A stretch of DNA of 64,000 nucleotides from assembly GCF_000758625.1 (NCBI RefSeq), contig NZ_CP009283.1:2119501-2183500 (forward strand), in the 5' to 3' direction. The notes below the pieces were generated by a model that saw only the letters and a program-made list of their open reading frames with translations, was not told where the DNA came from and did no database searches. The stretch's first letter is position 1. Every line of letters starts with the position of its first letter. Both the position numbers and the translations under genes were made by a program. This DNA is from Paenibacillus sp. FSL R7-0273. Lineage in GTDB: Bacteria; Bacillota; Bacilli; Paenibacillales; Paenibacillaceae. Positions 36,166-46,006 of the stretch are shown here, piece after piece.

Positions 36166-37616
36166 TGTCGATCAAATTGCGGCTGACAGCCTGGTATTCA
36201 GGAATTTTGGCCGTTATGCTGCTGGCCTTGTCAGCCGCAATTTACGGTTTTGTCTATTTCAACACGTATGGGGATTTGAAGGACCGGCTGAGGGAGCAGG
36301 CGACAAAGGTTCAGCCCAAGTCGGTCTGGAATTACAATAATGGAACGCTTGATCTGGTGCTGGGCGGCCCTGCAGGGCAGAGCCTGTTCGCCCAGGTATA
36401 TATTTATGATGTGGATAAATTGATCCCAAGCCCGAATATGACAGAGATTGATCTGCAGTTTAAAATCCCCTCTAAGGCAGAGCTAAGCAGCCACCAGGGG
36501 TTTCTGCAGGCATCGTATGGCGGCGATCCGTTTCTGATTTATCAGATTGCTGCCGAGATCAACGTTAACAATGCGGCTATGCCTGGTGTGCTTCAGGTGG
36601 CGGTATATACAGGGGAACAGGTCACGATGCTGAACCGGCTTCAGAATATTCTGCTTGTGGGCTCCTTTGCCACGCTGATTGCCGCGTTTACCTTCGGCCT
36701 CTTCCTGGCACGCAAATCGATGAGTCCGATCGGGATGGTCATCGAGGCAGCCAACGGGATTCAGACCGGCAACGACCTCAGCTCCCGGATTGAATATAAC
36801 GGGCCTCCGGATGAAATCGGACGGCTGATTGAGACGGTTAACAGCATGCTTGGGCGTATGGAGGGCTTTTACAGGGAGCTTGAGGATTCCTATGCCACCC
36901 AGCGCAGATTCGTATCGGATGCTTCGCATGAATTGCGGACACCGCTTACAACGATCCGCGGCAATATCGACCTGCTGCAGAAGGTGTGGGAGATGGACCC
37001 GGATCAGAGCCGGATGAGCGAGGCGGAAATCCGCCAGCTGTCCATTGAATCCGTCAAGGATATTGCCGATGAGTCGAAGCGGATGAGCCGGCTGGTAGGC
37101 GATATGCTCTCGCTGGCACGGGCGGATACCGGGCGTACTTTTGACAAGGAGCCGGTTGCACTGGAGCCGCTCATGACGGAGGTAGCACGCCGGGCCTCGT
37201 TCCTGCCGCGCCAGTCTGACTGGTCCATCGGTGACCTGAGCCAGATGAACGGCAAATACATTGTCGGCAATAAGGATTACCTGCAGCAGATGCTGTTCAT
37301 TTTTATCGACAATGCATTTAAGTATACGCCTTCCGGCGAGGTTATGATGGATGCTGTATTCTACCAGAATCAGGTGGGCATCCGGATCAAGGATACCGGT
37401 ATCGGGATGGATAAGGATGAGGTCCCGCATATCTTTGACCGCTTCTACCGGGCGGATGAATCACGGGGAATGACGGAAGGAATCGGGCTAGGCCTGTCCA
37501 TTGCCAAATGGATTATCGATGAGCACGGAGGCTCCGTCGAGGTAGTTACCCGCCAGGGTGAGGGGACCACCTTTATCATCTGGCTGCCGCTTCTCTTTGC
37601 TCCGCCGCTGGAATAG
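36165..37616 (+). CDS. Sensor histidine kinase, partner of the OmpR-type regulator
   Basis: 483 residues. Two membrane helices (about 11-30 and 160-182) enclose an extracytoplasmic sensor domain of about 130 residues. A HAMP segment, a HisKA dimerisation domain with the H-box SDASHELRTP (His near 257) and a HATPase domain with DTGIGM and EGIGLGLS follow. It overlaps the regulator gene as TAATG. Ligand unknown; the link to htrA suggests sensing of protein misfolding at the membrane. Confidence 0.92.
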   Translation: MSIKLRLTAWYSGILAVMLLALSAAIYGFVYFNTYGDLKDRLREQATKVQPKSVWNYNNGTLDLVLGGPAGQSLFAQVYIYDVDKLIPSPNMTEIDLQFKIPSKAELSSHQGFLQASYGGDPFLIYQIAAEINVNNAAMPGVLQVAVYTGEQVTMLNRLQNILLVGSFATLIAAFTFGLFLARKSMSPIGMVIEAANGIQTGNDLSSRIEYNGPPDEIGRLIETVNSMLGRMEGFYRELEDSYATQRRFVSDASHELRTPLTTIRGNIDLLQKVWEMDPDQSRMSEAEIRQLSIESVKDIADESKRMSRLVGDMLSLARADTGRTFDKEPVALEPLMTEVARRASFLPRQSDWSIGDLSQMNGKYIVGNKDYLQQMLFIFIDNAFKYTPSGEVMMDAVFYQNQVGIRIKDTGIGMDKDEVPHIFDRFYRADESRGMTEGIGLGLSIAKWIIDEHGGSVEVVTRQGEGTTFIIWLPLLFAPPLE

Positions 37617-37624
37617 GGTATAAT
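37597..37624 (+). promoter_or_regulatory. Promoter of ispH
   Basis: TTGCTC (37597-37602), 16 bases, TATAAT (37619-37624). It overlaps the end of the kinase gene and lies 52 bases before ispH. Confidence 0.6.
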
Positions 37625-37675
37625 AGACTGGTCCTATTACAGCCGTCATTGACAGCAGAAAGCCGGTGAACATAT

Positions 37676-38632
37676 ATGGAAGTCATCAAAATTTCTCCCC
37701 GGGGCTATTGCTATGGTGTCGTAGATGCCATGGTAATGGCAAGGCAGGCTGCCCAGAATCTCGATCTGCCCCGGCCGATTTATATACTTGGCATGATTGT
37801 ACATAACAGTCATGTTACGAATTCCTTTGAGGACGATGGAATTATTACGCTTGACGGTCATAACCGTCTGGATATTCTTGATAAGGTGGACAGCGGCACA
37901 GTGATCTTTACTGCACACGGGGTTTCGCCTGAAGTGCGCCGTCTTGCCCGCGCCAAAGGGCTGACTACAGTCGACGCGACTTGTCCGGATGTGACGAAGA
38001 CGCATGACCTGATCAAGGAGAAGGTAGACGAAGGCTGCGAGATTATCTATATCGGCAAGAAGGGGCATCCGGAGCCGGAAGGCGCCGTCGGTATTGCACC
38101 GGAGCATGTCCATCTGATTGAGAAGGAAGAAGAGATTGCAGGCCTCAATGTGACTTCCTCGCGGATTGTGATCACGAACCAGACCACAATGAGCCAGTGG
38201 GATATCAAGCATATTATGAAAAAGTTGCTGGAAACCTACCCCGGCGCTGAGGTGCATAATGAGATCTGTATGGCGACACAGGTACGCCAAGAGGCTGTGG
38301 CTGAGCAGGCCGGGCAGTGCGACCTGGTGATCGTCGTAGGGGATCCGCGCAGCAATAACTCCAACCGTCTGGCACAGGTGTCGGAAGAGATTGCAGGTAC
38401 GCCTGCCCACCGGATTGCAGATGTGTCCGAGCTGAATATCGAATGGCTGCGGGGAGTTAACAAGGTAGGGGTAACCTCAGGAGCCTCAACACCTACACCG
38501 ATTACCAAGGAGCTTATTAACTATCTGGAGCAGTATGATCCGCAGAAGCCTGAGACCTGGGAGATCAAGCGTACGGTGAACATGGCGAAGCTGCTGCCGC
38601 CGGTCAAGAATAAAACGACAAGTACTACCTGA
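37676..38632 (+). CDS. ispH: 4-hydroxy-3-methylbut-2-enyl diphosphate reductase
   Basis: 318 residues. The last step of the MEP isoprenoid pathway, giving IPP and DMAPP. Three Cys that hold the Fe-S cluster are visible: GYCYGV (Cys12), DATCPDVTK and EICMATQ. Substrate-site residues appear in HNSHV, TAHGV, TNQTTMS and SGASTP. The ribosome site AGCCGGTG is weak. It has its own promoter and terminator. Confidence 0.95.
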   Translation: MEVIKISPRGYCYGVVDAMVMARQAAQNLDLPRPIYILGMIVHNSHVTNSFEDDGIITLDGHNRLDILDKVDSGTVIFTAHGVSPEVRRLARAKGLTTVDATCPDVTKTHDLIKEKVDEGCEIIYIGKKGHPEPEGAVGIAPEHVHLIEKEEEIAGLNVTSSRIVITNQTTMSQWDIKHIMKKLLETYPGAEVHNEICMATQVRQEAVAEQAGQCDLVIVVGDPRSNNSNRLAQVSEEIAGTPAHRIADVSELNIEWLRGVNKVGVTSGASTPTPITKELINYLEQYDPQKPETWEIKRTVNMAKLLPPVKNKTTSTT

Positions 38633-38688
38633 TCAAGCCATATCCGGCTTTGAACTTATTCGTTCTCTATTTCACATGTATACAGCCG

Positions 38689-38725
38689 CACCCGGCCTCC
38701 TTTATTTGGGAGACGGGTGTTTTTG
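38689..38725 (+). terminator. Terminator of ispH
   Basis: CACCCG (38689-38694) pairs with CGGGTG (38714-38719), with an inner CCTCC/GGGAG pairing, followed by six T. Confidence 0.85.
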
Positions 38726-38825
38726 TGCAGAACGGATTTAGACGGGGCATTTAACAATAATCTCCATACATAGAGCGCTAGTATAGTAATAAATGGAACA
38801 GCCGACGATTTGGGCTGGAAAAAAG

Positions 38826-38854
38826 TTGACGTAAGCGGCAATTTGCGCTAAAAT
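38826..38854 (+). promoter_or_regulatory. Sigma-A promoter of aroF
   Basis: TTGACG (38826-38831), a 17-base spacer and TAAAAT (38849-38854). The leader to the aroF start is about 93 bases, AT-rich, without a clear structure. Confidence 0.78.
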
Positions 38855-38953
38855 TACTTTAGTGCTTAAAAGCGCACACGCGTCGTAGCGAAATAGTATT
38901 TTTACATCAAGAGAACATCCATAATTATAATATCCTAAAAGGGGAGCTATCAT

Positions 38954-40000
38954 ATGATCGTTATTACTTCTAACCAGACACCGCAGGAGCAGGTAAATGA
39001 TATTATTGCCGTTATCGAAAAGCAAGGGCTGCAGGTTCACCTGTCACGCGGAGCAGACCATACGGTAATCGGGCTGATCGGCGGGGTTACGCCGAGTCTT
39101 GCCGAGCATCTGCGCCAGATGAAGGGCGTGCAGAATGTTGTTAAGATTACCAAATCCTACAAGCTGGCCAGCCGCGATTTCCATCCGGAGGATACCATAA
39201 TTGATATCCGCGGCGTAAAGATCGGCGGCGAGAATCTCGTTGTTATGGGCGGCCCGTGTGCAGTGGAGTCACCTGAGCAGATTGATGAAATTGCGCGTCT
39301 TGTTAAGGCGTCCGGCGGCCAGGTGCTGCGCGGCGGAGCCTTCAAGCCCCGTACGGGTCCTTACAGCTTCCAGGGTGTTGGCGTTGAAGGACTGACTATG
39401 ATGGCCGAGGCCGGCAAAAAGCACGGCCTGCTGACCATTACCGAGGTTATGACGCCGGAGTATGTTGACATTTGTGCGGAGCATGCCGACATTCTGCAGG
39501 TGGGCACGCGCAACATGCAGAACTTTGATCTGCTGCGCAAGCTGGGCACCTGCGGCCGCCCTGTGCTGCTTAAACGCGGCTTCAGTGCAACCTATGATGA
39601 GCTTTTGAATGCAGCGGAATATATTCTTGCCGGCGGTAACCGTGATGTTATGCTCTGCGAGCGCGGTATCCGGACCTTTGAAACCTACACCCGCAATACG
39701 CTCGACCTGTCTGCAATCCCTGTTCTTCAGAGCCTGAGCCATCTGCCTGTTATTTCCGACCCGAGCCACGGAACCGGCCGCCGCGAGCTGGTAGAGCCGA
39801 TGGCGAAGGCATCCGTCGCTGCCGGCGCTAATGGTCTGATTATCGAAATGCATACAGATCCTGATAATTCCATGACAGGTGACGGGGTTCAATCCCTGTT
39901 CCCGGATCAGTTTGATAAGCTGCTGAGAGATTTGGAGAAGCTTGCTCCGCTTGTGGGGCGTAAGTTCTCTGAATCGCTCGAAGCTGCTCCGATTGCCTGA
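38954..40000 (+). CDS. aroF: DAHP synthase, type I-beta with N-terminal regulatory domain
   Basis: 348 residues. First enzyme of the shikimate pathway (PEP plus erythrose 4-phosphate). The N-terminal 75 residues are a ferredoxin-like domain of the kind that gives feedback control in the type I-beta subgroup. The barrel has [32 protein letters not shown] and DPSHGTGRR, with metal and phosphate ligands in place. RBS AGGGGAG. It stands alone, with its own promoter and terminator. Confidence 0.94.
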   Translation: MIVITSNQTPQEQVNDIIAVIEKQGLQVHLSRGADHTVIGLIGGVTPSLAEHLRQMKGVQNVVKITKSYKLASRDFHPEDTIIDIRGVKIGGENLVVMGGPCAVESPEQIDEIARLVKASGGQVLRGGAFKPRTGPYSFQGVGVEGLTMMAEAGKKHGLLTITEVMTPEYVDICAEHADILQVGTRNMQNFDLLRKLGTCGRPVLLKRGFSATYDELLNAAEYILAGGNRDVMLCERGIRTFETYTRNTLDLSAIPVLQSLSHLPVISDPSHGTGRRELVEPMAKASVAAGANGLIIEMHTDPDNSMTGDGVQSLFPDQFDKLLRDLEKLAPLVGRKFSESLEAAPIA

Positions 40001-40029
40001 TTAACCCGGCAGCACCTGCTGTCGGCAAG

Positions 40030-40068
40030 GCCGTCTTTCCCGCTTTCCCGGCGGGCTGGACGGCTGTT
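40030..40068 (+). terminator. Terminator of aroF
   Basis: GCCGTC (40030-40035) pairs with GACGGC (40059-40064), with an inner CCCGC/GCGGG pairing, followed by TGTTTT. Confidence 0.75.
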
Positions 40069-40174
40069 TTGCATTCAGCGGGATAGCTTATGCTGCTGTT
40101 TAAGACAAGCTGAGAGATATTCACCAAAGCGTCAGAATATCTTACATTGTTATTAAAAATACCTGACATAAGCA

Positions 40175-40203
40175 TTGACGATGTAAGGTATCGGTTTTAT
40201 AAT
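40175..40203 (+). promoter_or_regulatory. Sigma-A promoter of glnA
   Basis: TTGACG (40175-40180), a 17-base spacer and a perfect TATAAT (40198-40203). CTTACAT (40141-40147) and ATGTAAG (40181-40187) form an inverted repeat around the -35. It could be a regulator site but does not fit the GlnR/TnrA spacing. Confidence 0.82.
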
Positions 40204-40283
40204 GACGACAGTTAAAAAAATAAAAACAAGAACATTTGATACTGAGAGCGGGTTAATGTTCGGAACTTGGGGAGGAATTATTC

Positions 40284-41708
40284 ATGTCGGTTGAAAAAGT
40301 GTTGCAGACGATCAAGGAAAACAATATCGAGTGGGTGGATTTTCGCTTTGTAGATTTAGGTGGGCGTGCTCATCATATCTCATTGCCGGCATCCGCAGTT
40401 GAGGAAGAAACATTTGTTAATGGTGTAGCGTTTGATGGTTCTTCCATCAAGGGGTTCCGCGGTATTGAAGAATCGGACATGGTTATGATGCCTGATCCAA
40501 GTACTGTATACATTGATCCTTTTACAGCTCACCCGACGCTGAATATCATGTGTGACATCTTCACTCCTGATGGCGAACGTTATGAGCGCGACCCGCGTGG
40601 TATCGCAGTAAAGGCTGAAGAATTCCTGCAGTCAAGCGGTGTCGGTACAGCAGCATTCTTCGCACCTGAGTCCGAGTTCTTCATCTTTGATGATGTCCGT
40701 TACGAGACTACAATGCACAGCTCTTCCTTCTCCGTAGATTCCGAAGAAGCAGCATGGAACACGAACCGCAAGGAAGAAGGCGGTAACCTGGGCTTCAAGA
40801 TTGGCGTCAAAGGCGGATATGTTCCGGTAGCGCCAGTAGATTCCCAGCAGGATATCCGCAGTGAAATGTGTCGTCTGCTTGCTGAAGCAGGCCTTGAAAT
40901 CGAACGTCACCACCACGAAGTGGCGACTGCGGGACAAGCGGAAATCAACTTCCGTTTTGACACCCTGAAGAAAACAGCTGACAATCTCCTGACTTACAAA
41001 TATATTGTACAAAACACTGCACGCCAGTATGGCAAGGTTGCAACCTTCATGCCAAAACCGCTGTTCGGTGATAACGGAAGCGGCATGCACGTTCACCAGT
41101 CGATCTTCAACGGCAGCGAGCCTTTGTTCTACGAAAAAGGCGCTTATGCCAACCTGAGTGAAATGGCGCTGCACTACATCGGCGGTATCCTGTATCATGC
41201 TCCGGCACTGATCGCACTGACTAACCCGAGCACCAACTCTTTCAAGCGTCTGGTTCCTGGTTACGAAGCACCGGTTAACCTGGTTTACTCCAAAGGTAAC
41301 CGTTCGGCCGCTGTCCGCATCCCGGTAGCTGCTGTAACACCTAAGGGCTGTCGTATTGAGTTCCGTACACCTGACTCCACTGCCAACCCTTACCTGGCAT
41401 TCTCCGCAATGCTGATGGCTGGTCTGGACGGAATCAAGAAGAAGATCAACCCTGAGGAAATGGGTTACGGCCCGCTGGACAAGAACATCTACGAATTGTC
41501 CGATGCCGACAAAGAGAAGATCCGCAGCGTACCAGGCAGCCTGAACGAAGCGCTTGACGCTCTGGAAGCTGACTACGAATTCCTTACAGAAGGCGGCGTA
41601 TTCACTAAGGACTTCATCGATAACTATATCGCTCTGAAGCGTGGTGAAGCACAAGAGGTTGCCATTCGCGTTCACCCGCACGAATATGCCCTGTACTTCG
41701 ACGTATAG
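40284..41708 (+). CDS. glnA: Glutamine synthetase, GSI-beta type
   Basis: 474-residue type I enzyme making glutamine from glutamate, ammonia and ATP. VAFDGSSIKGF, APESEFFIFDD, HHHEVATAGQAEI, FGDNGSGMHVH and NPSTNSFKRLVPGYEAPVN are present. It is about 30 residues longer than B. subtilis GlnA, carries the extra segment near 145-170, and has DKNIYEL, which aligns with the KNLYDLPP adenylylation site of E. coli. It therefore belongs with GSI-beta rather than the GlnR-regulated GSI-alpha. No glnR is adjacent and no adenylyltransferase is in the window. Confidence 0.94.
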   Translation: MSVEKVLQTIKENNIEWVDFRFVDLGGRAHHISLPASAVEEETFVNGVAFDGSSIKGFRGIEESDMVMMPDPSTVYIDPFTAHPTLNIMCDIFTPDGERYERDPRGIAVKAEEFLQSSGVGTAAFFAPESEFFIFDDVRYETTMHSSSFSVDSEEAAWNTNRKEEGGNLGFKIGVKGGYVPVAPVDSQQDIRSEMCRLLAEAGLEIERHHHEVATAGQAEINFRFDTLKKTADNLLTYKYIVQNTARQYGKVATFMPKPLFGDNGSGMHVHQSIFNGSEPLFYEKGAYANLSEMALHYIGGILYHAPALIALTNPSTNSFKRLVPGYEAPVNLVYSKGNRSAAVRIPVAAVTPKGCRIEFRTPDSTANPYLAFSAMLMAGLDGIKKKINPEEMGYGPLDKNIYELSDADKEKIRSVPGSLNEALDALEADYEFLTEGGVFTKDFIDNYIALKRGEAQEVAIRVHPHEYALYFDV

Positions 41709-41741
41709 GATCAGCTGAATAATAATATCAGTGTTTTATCC

Positions 41742-41778
41742 AGAAGCCCCCGGGAACTTTCCCGGGGGCTTCTTTCTT
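41742..41778 (+). terminator. Terminator of glnA
   Basis: AGAAGCCCCCGGGAA (41742-41756) pairs perfectly with TTCCCGGGGGCTTCT (41759-41773), followed by a T-rich tract. Confidence 0.92.
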
Positions 41779-41924
41779 CTATTATGCTGTTAAGCATCAG
41801 ATCTATCGAAAATTTTCGTGAATACATACCGGCATGAATACTAATTCTTTTATATATAGAAATGAATGCGATTTATAATTAAAGGGCTACTTCCTTATTC
41901 TGTAGAAAACCGGAGCATAGAAGC

Positions 41925-42149
41925 GAAATCGTTTCACATTTTAATAAATCTTTATGTTTTCGAAACGTATTTTCGTAAAATGGGGAGCTTTATGCTCATA
42001 ATAAGAGTGAATAAAATAACACTGAAACCTTGATTTAACGCCAGTTATTGAGGTTTTTCAGTTTGTGATATATATAATATGGACTAAGGCTCAGAAAAAA
42101 CTTTACAAGCTTTGATGGCAGTGCAATAATAATACCGAAAACGGTTTCG
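41925..42149 (+). promoter_or_regulatory. Three LacI/CcpA-like operator sites upstream of the GH94 gene
   Basis: Sites are GAAATCGTTTC (41925-41935), GTTTTCGAAAC (41956-41966) and CGAAAACGGTTTCG (42136-42149), all centred on CG as in LacI-family and cre operators. A TATAAT at 42073-42078 with a poor TTGAGG -35 (42048-42053) lies between them. The third site sits 27 bases before the start codon, where bound protein would block transcription. The rest of 41782-42176 is AT-rich without a gene. Confidence 0.5.
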
Positions 42150-42176
42150 TTAATTGATATTGAGAGGATGAACACA

Positions 42177-44915
42177 TTGGCACATACACAGGGATCAAAC
42201 TGGCAGTTCACCGGCCGGAATGGGGATTTCCGTCTTGAGCAGCCTGACCGGAGCAGCTTTCTGTATTTTCCGCTGGTCAATGAAGGGGGAATGATGTCTT
42301 CTGTTACACCGCAGCTTCACGGGCAGGTGACTTCCGGGCATAATACCTTTCTTACACCGCCGCTGTCTGCCGAGGATCTGCACAATTCGCGGGCATCGCG
42401 TAATTTCTGGGTCTACATAGAGGGAAAAGGGGCCTGGTCAGCGGCCGGAAACTCAGCCCGCCAGCATGCACAGTGCTATTCAGGGGAGGCGGATAAGTCT
42501 GTCCTGGAAGCCGGGCTGCTGTGGCACAAGGTTACCCGGGAGAATGAGCAGCTCGGTATTAAGGCGGAGGTAACCAGCTTTGTGCCGGGCGGAACGGATA
42601 AGGCTGAGCTGATGAAGGTTGTGCTCACAAATACAGGGCCGGAAGCCATCCGGATTACGCCGACAGCGGCTATTCCGCTTTACGCGCGGTCGGCAGACGA
42701 TCTGCGGGATCACCGGCATGTCACTTCATTGCTTAACCGGATATACATTTCAGCCTATGGTGTTGAAGTTCAACCGGCGCTGTCCTTTGACGAGCGGGGG
42801 CACCGGGTTAATCATACGTCCTATGGTGTATTTGGCGCGGAAGCGGATGGGGCTCCGCCTGCGGGCTTTTTCCCTGTACAGGAGGAATTTATAGGGGAGG
42901 GCGGCAGCCTGGACTGGCCGGAGGCGGTAGTGTTAAATGCCGGGCCGCAAGCCGGACAGGATGGAGCTATGCACAATGAGGGCTATGAAGCGCTGGGCGG
43001 AATAAGGTTCGCTGCCGCAGAGCTGCAGCCCGGACAGAGCTGTTCCTATGTTGTGGTTATGGCTATTGCGGAGGATCGGATGGATATTTCCGGGCTTATA
43101 TCCAAATATGGCTCATCAGCAGCATTTGACGCTCACCTGGAAGCCAATAAGCAGTTCTGGGCGGACAAAGTAAACACAGTGTCCTTTCATACAGGGGATG
43201 ACAATGCAGACCAGTGGATGAAGTGGGTCACCCTGCAGCCGGTGCTGCGCAGGCTGTACGGGAACTCGTTCCTCCCCTATCATGATTACGGCCGCGGCGG
43301 CCGCGGCTGGCGGGATCTGTGGCAGGATTGCCTGGCCCTGCTGATCATGGAGCCGGAGGATGTACGCAGCCTGCTGCTGAATAATTATGCCGGTGTGAGA
43401 ATAGATGGCAGTAATGCAACAATAATCGGGCAGCAGCCGGGGGAGTTCATTGCTGACCGCAATAACATCCCGCGGGTGTGGATGGATCATGGGGCCTGGC
43501 CGTTCATGACCACCCTGCTGTATCTGAATCAGAGCGGTGATCTGGACTTCCTGCTGCAGGAGCAGACGTATTTCCGTGATTCATTCATGAGCCGGTGCCG
43601 TGAACGCGACGGCTCCTGGGAGCCTGCTGCAGGAAGCAGCCTGCTGACCAGTGCCGGAGAGGTGTATAAGGGTACGATTCTGGAGCATATTCTGCTGCAG
43701 AATCTGGTCCCGTTCTTCAATGTGGGCGAGCATAATAACATTCTGCTGGAGGGTGCAGACTGGAATGACGGGCTGGATATGGCGGCACAGCGGGGAGAGA
43801 GTGTGACCTTCACCGCCTTTTACGGGGATAATCTCTATGAGCTTTCTAAGCTGCTGCGCACATTGAAGGAGTACACCGGAAACAGCACGCTGGAGCTGGC
43901 AGAAGAAATAGTGCTGCTGCTGGATTCCCTAGGCGAAAGTGTAGATTATGCATCGGTAGCCGCCAAGCAGGAGCGGCTGAACCGCTATTATGCAGCTGCC
44001 CCGAACACGGTTAGCGGCTCACGCACAGTGCTGGAGCTTGCGCAGGTAGCGGATGACCTGGCTCGAAAGGCAGAGTGGATCTTCAGCCATTTGCGCAGCA
44101 ATGAATGGGTGGAAGGTGCTCACGGGGGCGGATGGTTCAACGGCTATTATAATAATGATGGTGAACGGGTTGAAGGGGAGACGGCAGAAGGAGTGCGTAT
44201 GACGCTTACCGGACAGGTATTTCCGCTTCTCGGCCACGCAGCAGCAGCGGAGCAGATCCCTCATATGATCGCCTCTGTGGAAAGAAACCTGTTCGACGCT
44301 AAAATCGGCTACCGGCTGAACTCAGACTTTGGCGGGATCCAGCAGAATCTGGGCCGCGCCTTCGGCTTTGCTTTTGGCCACAAAGAAAACGGGGCGATGT
44401 TCAGCCATATGACCATAATGTACGGAAATGCGCTGTACAAACGCGGATTTGTCCGTGAAGGCTATAAGGTGCTTGACTCGCTCTACAGCCTGAGTGTAAA
44501 TTTTGAGGTGAGCCGGATGTATCCGGGGATTCCGGAGTATATCAATGAAAAAGGCAGAGGGATGTATACGTATCTGACCGGCTCGGCCAGCTGGCTGCTG
44601 CTGACGATGGTTACCGAAGTATTTGGCATCAAGGGCCGGCTTGGTGACCTGCTGCTGGAGCCGAAGCTCGTTAAGGAGCAGTTCGGCGATTCCGGTAAGG
44701 TCTCCATCAAGACACTGTTTGCCGGCCGTGAGCTAGAAGTCGTCTACACGTCCGCAGGAAGCTTGGAATACGGGGAGTATCAAATACACGGGGTTACGCT
44801 GAACGGCGCTGTGGTGACGCTTCAGCGCGTCTCAGAGGGCGTGCTGATTCCGCGTGCTGTCCTGGAGAAATTGCCTGAAGGAAAGCTGCATCAGCTGGAG
44901 GTCCGTCTGGCCTGA
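42177..44915 (+). CDS. GH94-like glycoside phosphorylase
   Basis: 912 residues, close to cellobiose or chitobiose phosphorylases. An N-terminal beta-sandwich (about 1-300) leads to an alpha-barrel catalytic domain with YHDYGRGGRGWRDLWQDCLA and GADWNDGLDMA (Asp528 and Asp531), where the family has its general acid. VWMDHGAWPF and the C-terminal RMYPGIPEYINEKGRGMY are further conserved parts. TTG 42177 is preferred because GAGAGG lies nine bases upstream; ATG 42168 directly abuts that site. The disaccharide it cleaves cannot be read from sequence. No signal peptide, so it acts in the cytoplasm. Confidence 0.82.
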   Translation: MAHTQGSNWQFTGRNGDFRLEQPDRSSFLYFPLVNEGGMMSSVTPQLHGQVTSGHNTFLTPPLSAEDLHNSRASRNFWVYIEGKGAWSAAGNSARQHAQCYSGEADKSVLEAGLLWHKVTRENEQLGIKAEVTSFVPGGTDKAELMKVVLTNTGPEAIRITPTAAIPLYARSADDLRDHRHVTSLLNRIYISAYGVEVQPALSFDERGHRVNHTSYGVFGAEADGAPPAGFFPVQEEFIGEGGSLDWPEAVVLNAGPQAGQDGAMHNEGYEALGGIRFAAAELQPGQSCSYVVVMAIAEDRMDISGLISKYGSSAAFDAHLEANKQFWADKVNTVSFHTGDDNADQWMKWVTLQPVLRRLYGNSFLPYHDYGRGGRGWRDLWQDCLALLIMEPEDVRSLLLNNYAGVRIDGSNATIIGQQPGEFIADRNNIPRVWMDHGAWPFMTTLLYLNQSGDLDFLLQEQTYFRDSFMSRCRERDGSWEPAAGSSLLTSAGEVYKGTILEHILLQNLVPFFNVGEHNNILLEGADWNDGLDMAAQRGESVTFTAFYGDNLYELSKLLRTLKEYTGNSTLELAEEIVLLLDSLGESVDYASVAAKQERLNRYYAAAPNTVSGSRTVLELAQVADDLARKAEWIFSHLRSNEWVEGAHGGGWFNGYYNNDGERVEGETAEGVRMTLTGQVFPLLGHAAAAEQIPHMIASVERNLFDAKIGYRLNSDFGGIQQNLGRAFGFAFGHKENGAMFSHMTIMYGNALYKRGFVREGYKVLDSLYSLSVNFEVSRMYPGIPEYINEKGRGMYTYLTGSASWLLLTMVTEVFGIKGRLGDLLLEPKLVKEQFGDSGKVSIKTLFAGRELEVVYTSAGSLEYGEYQIHGVTLNGAVVTLQRVSEGVLIPRAVLEKLPEGKLHQLEVRLA

Positions 44916-44934
44916 TTTCTTTTGAATAATGAGG

Positions 44935-44974
44935 AGTGCCTGCGCTGCCTGACAAGGTGCCGCAGGCGCTTTTT
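44935..44974 (+). terminator. Terminator after the GH94 gene
   Basis: AGTGCCTGCG (44935-44944) pairs with CGCAGGCGCT (44961-44970), one G-T pair, followed by five T. It may reduce expression of the next gene. Confidence 0.75.
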
Positions 44975-45025
44975 GATAAGCGTGAGGGTATAAGAACCGG
45001 TTATACAGAAAGGGAGGGACTAGAA

Positions 45026-45910
45026 ATGGCGCATCAGCTCTCAAATGGTATTTTGACTGTAGATATTGCGAGCCCTGGTGATTACAGCGGCACCCGGTTT
45101 GACTGGACCGGCTTCATTACCCAAGTCACTCTGGAGGAAGGGAAGCATACCTTTTGTGTTCCGGAGAGCCTGCATCCAGGACAAGGAAGCGGAGGGATCG
45201 GGCTGTGCAACGAATTCGGAATTTCCCGGGCAATCGGCTATGCGGAAGCAGCTGCAGGGGAGTGGTTTCCTAAGCCTGGGGTGGGTCTGCTGCAGAAGCT
45301 GGATAATACCCCGTATGATTTTACAGCAGAATATCCGCTGATTCCGTCTGAAATAACTGCCGGCAGGAGTGGCCATAACATCATGTACAGGGTTAATTCT
45401 GCGGAATGCCGGGGTTACAGCTTTCTTTTGACAAAAAGGATTTCACTGGACGGAGACCGGCTTATTATCGATTATACGCTTGAGAACACAGGCTCAAAAC
45501 CGCTTCATACAGAGGAATATATTCATAATTTCATAGGAATTAACGGAGCGCCGGCGGGGGAAGGCTATGAGCTGAGGCTGCCGGGCCAAGCCGGTGTGCA
45601 TGAACCGGAATCGCCGTATACCTCAGGGCTGCTGCAGGTATCCGGAGACCGGGTGCGCTGGAATGCACAGCCGGACCGTCCGTTCTATTGCCGGCTTAGC
45701 GGCTGGGAGCCGGAGGCTGCGGATTGGTACTGGGAACTGGTTCACAGGCCGGGCGGGGCAGGAGTACGTGAGAGCGGAAGCTTCCGTCCGGAGCGGATGG
45801 CCCTCTGGGGCGAGCGGCATGTTATTTCGCCGGAGGTTTTTGCGGCCATCAGTATTTTACCGCGTCACAGCAAGGGTTGGAGCCGCAGCTATCAGTTTTT
45901 CACGTTCTGA
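45026..45910 (+). CDS. Unrecognised protein, possibly galactose-mutarotase-like fold
   Basis: 294 residues, no signal peptide. The pattern of short strands, DYTLENTGSKPLHTEEYIHNFIGING and a final HSKGWSRSYQFFTF resembles the beta-sandwich of mutarotase-like carbohydrate proteins, but I cannot name a family. The N-terminus MAHQLSNGILTVDIASPGDY also fits a sugar-binding sandwich. ATG 45026 follows GGGAGGG. It lies 110 bases after the GH94 gene, so a role in handling the same sugar is inferred. Confidence 0.7.
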   Translation: MAHQLSNGILTVDIASPGDYSGTRFDWTGFITQVTLEEGKHTFCVPESLHPGQGSGGIGLCNEFGISRAIGYAEAAAGEWFPKPGVGLLQKLDNTPYDFTAEYPLIPSEITAGRSGHNIMYRVNSAECRGYSFLLTKRISLDGDRLIIDYTLENTGSKPLHTEEYIHNFIGINGAPAGEGYELRLPGQAGVHEPESPYTSGLLQVSGDRVRWNAQPDRPFYCRLSGWEPEAADWYWELVHRPGGAGVRESGSFRPERMALWGERHVISPEVFAAISILPRHSKGWSRSYQFFTF

Positions 45911-45947
45911 ACCCTGCTGATGTTACGCTACATGTGAATAATTATAC

Positions 45948-45976
45948 TTGCTGGCGTGTTGGAATGCTGCTATCAT
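45948..45976 (+). promoter_or_regulatory. Promoter of serC
   Basis: TTGCTG (45948-45953), a 17-base spacer and TATCAT (45971-45976), 30 bases before the start codon. Confidence 0.65.
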
Positions 45977-46006
45977 AGCGATATCCATATTCGTAGGAGA
46001 GAAAGG

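Noticed and set aside
40141..40203. GlnR/TnrA site upstream of glnA
   Set aside because: TGTTA and TGACA are present, but the distance between them is 11 bases instead of 7, so the consensus is not met.
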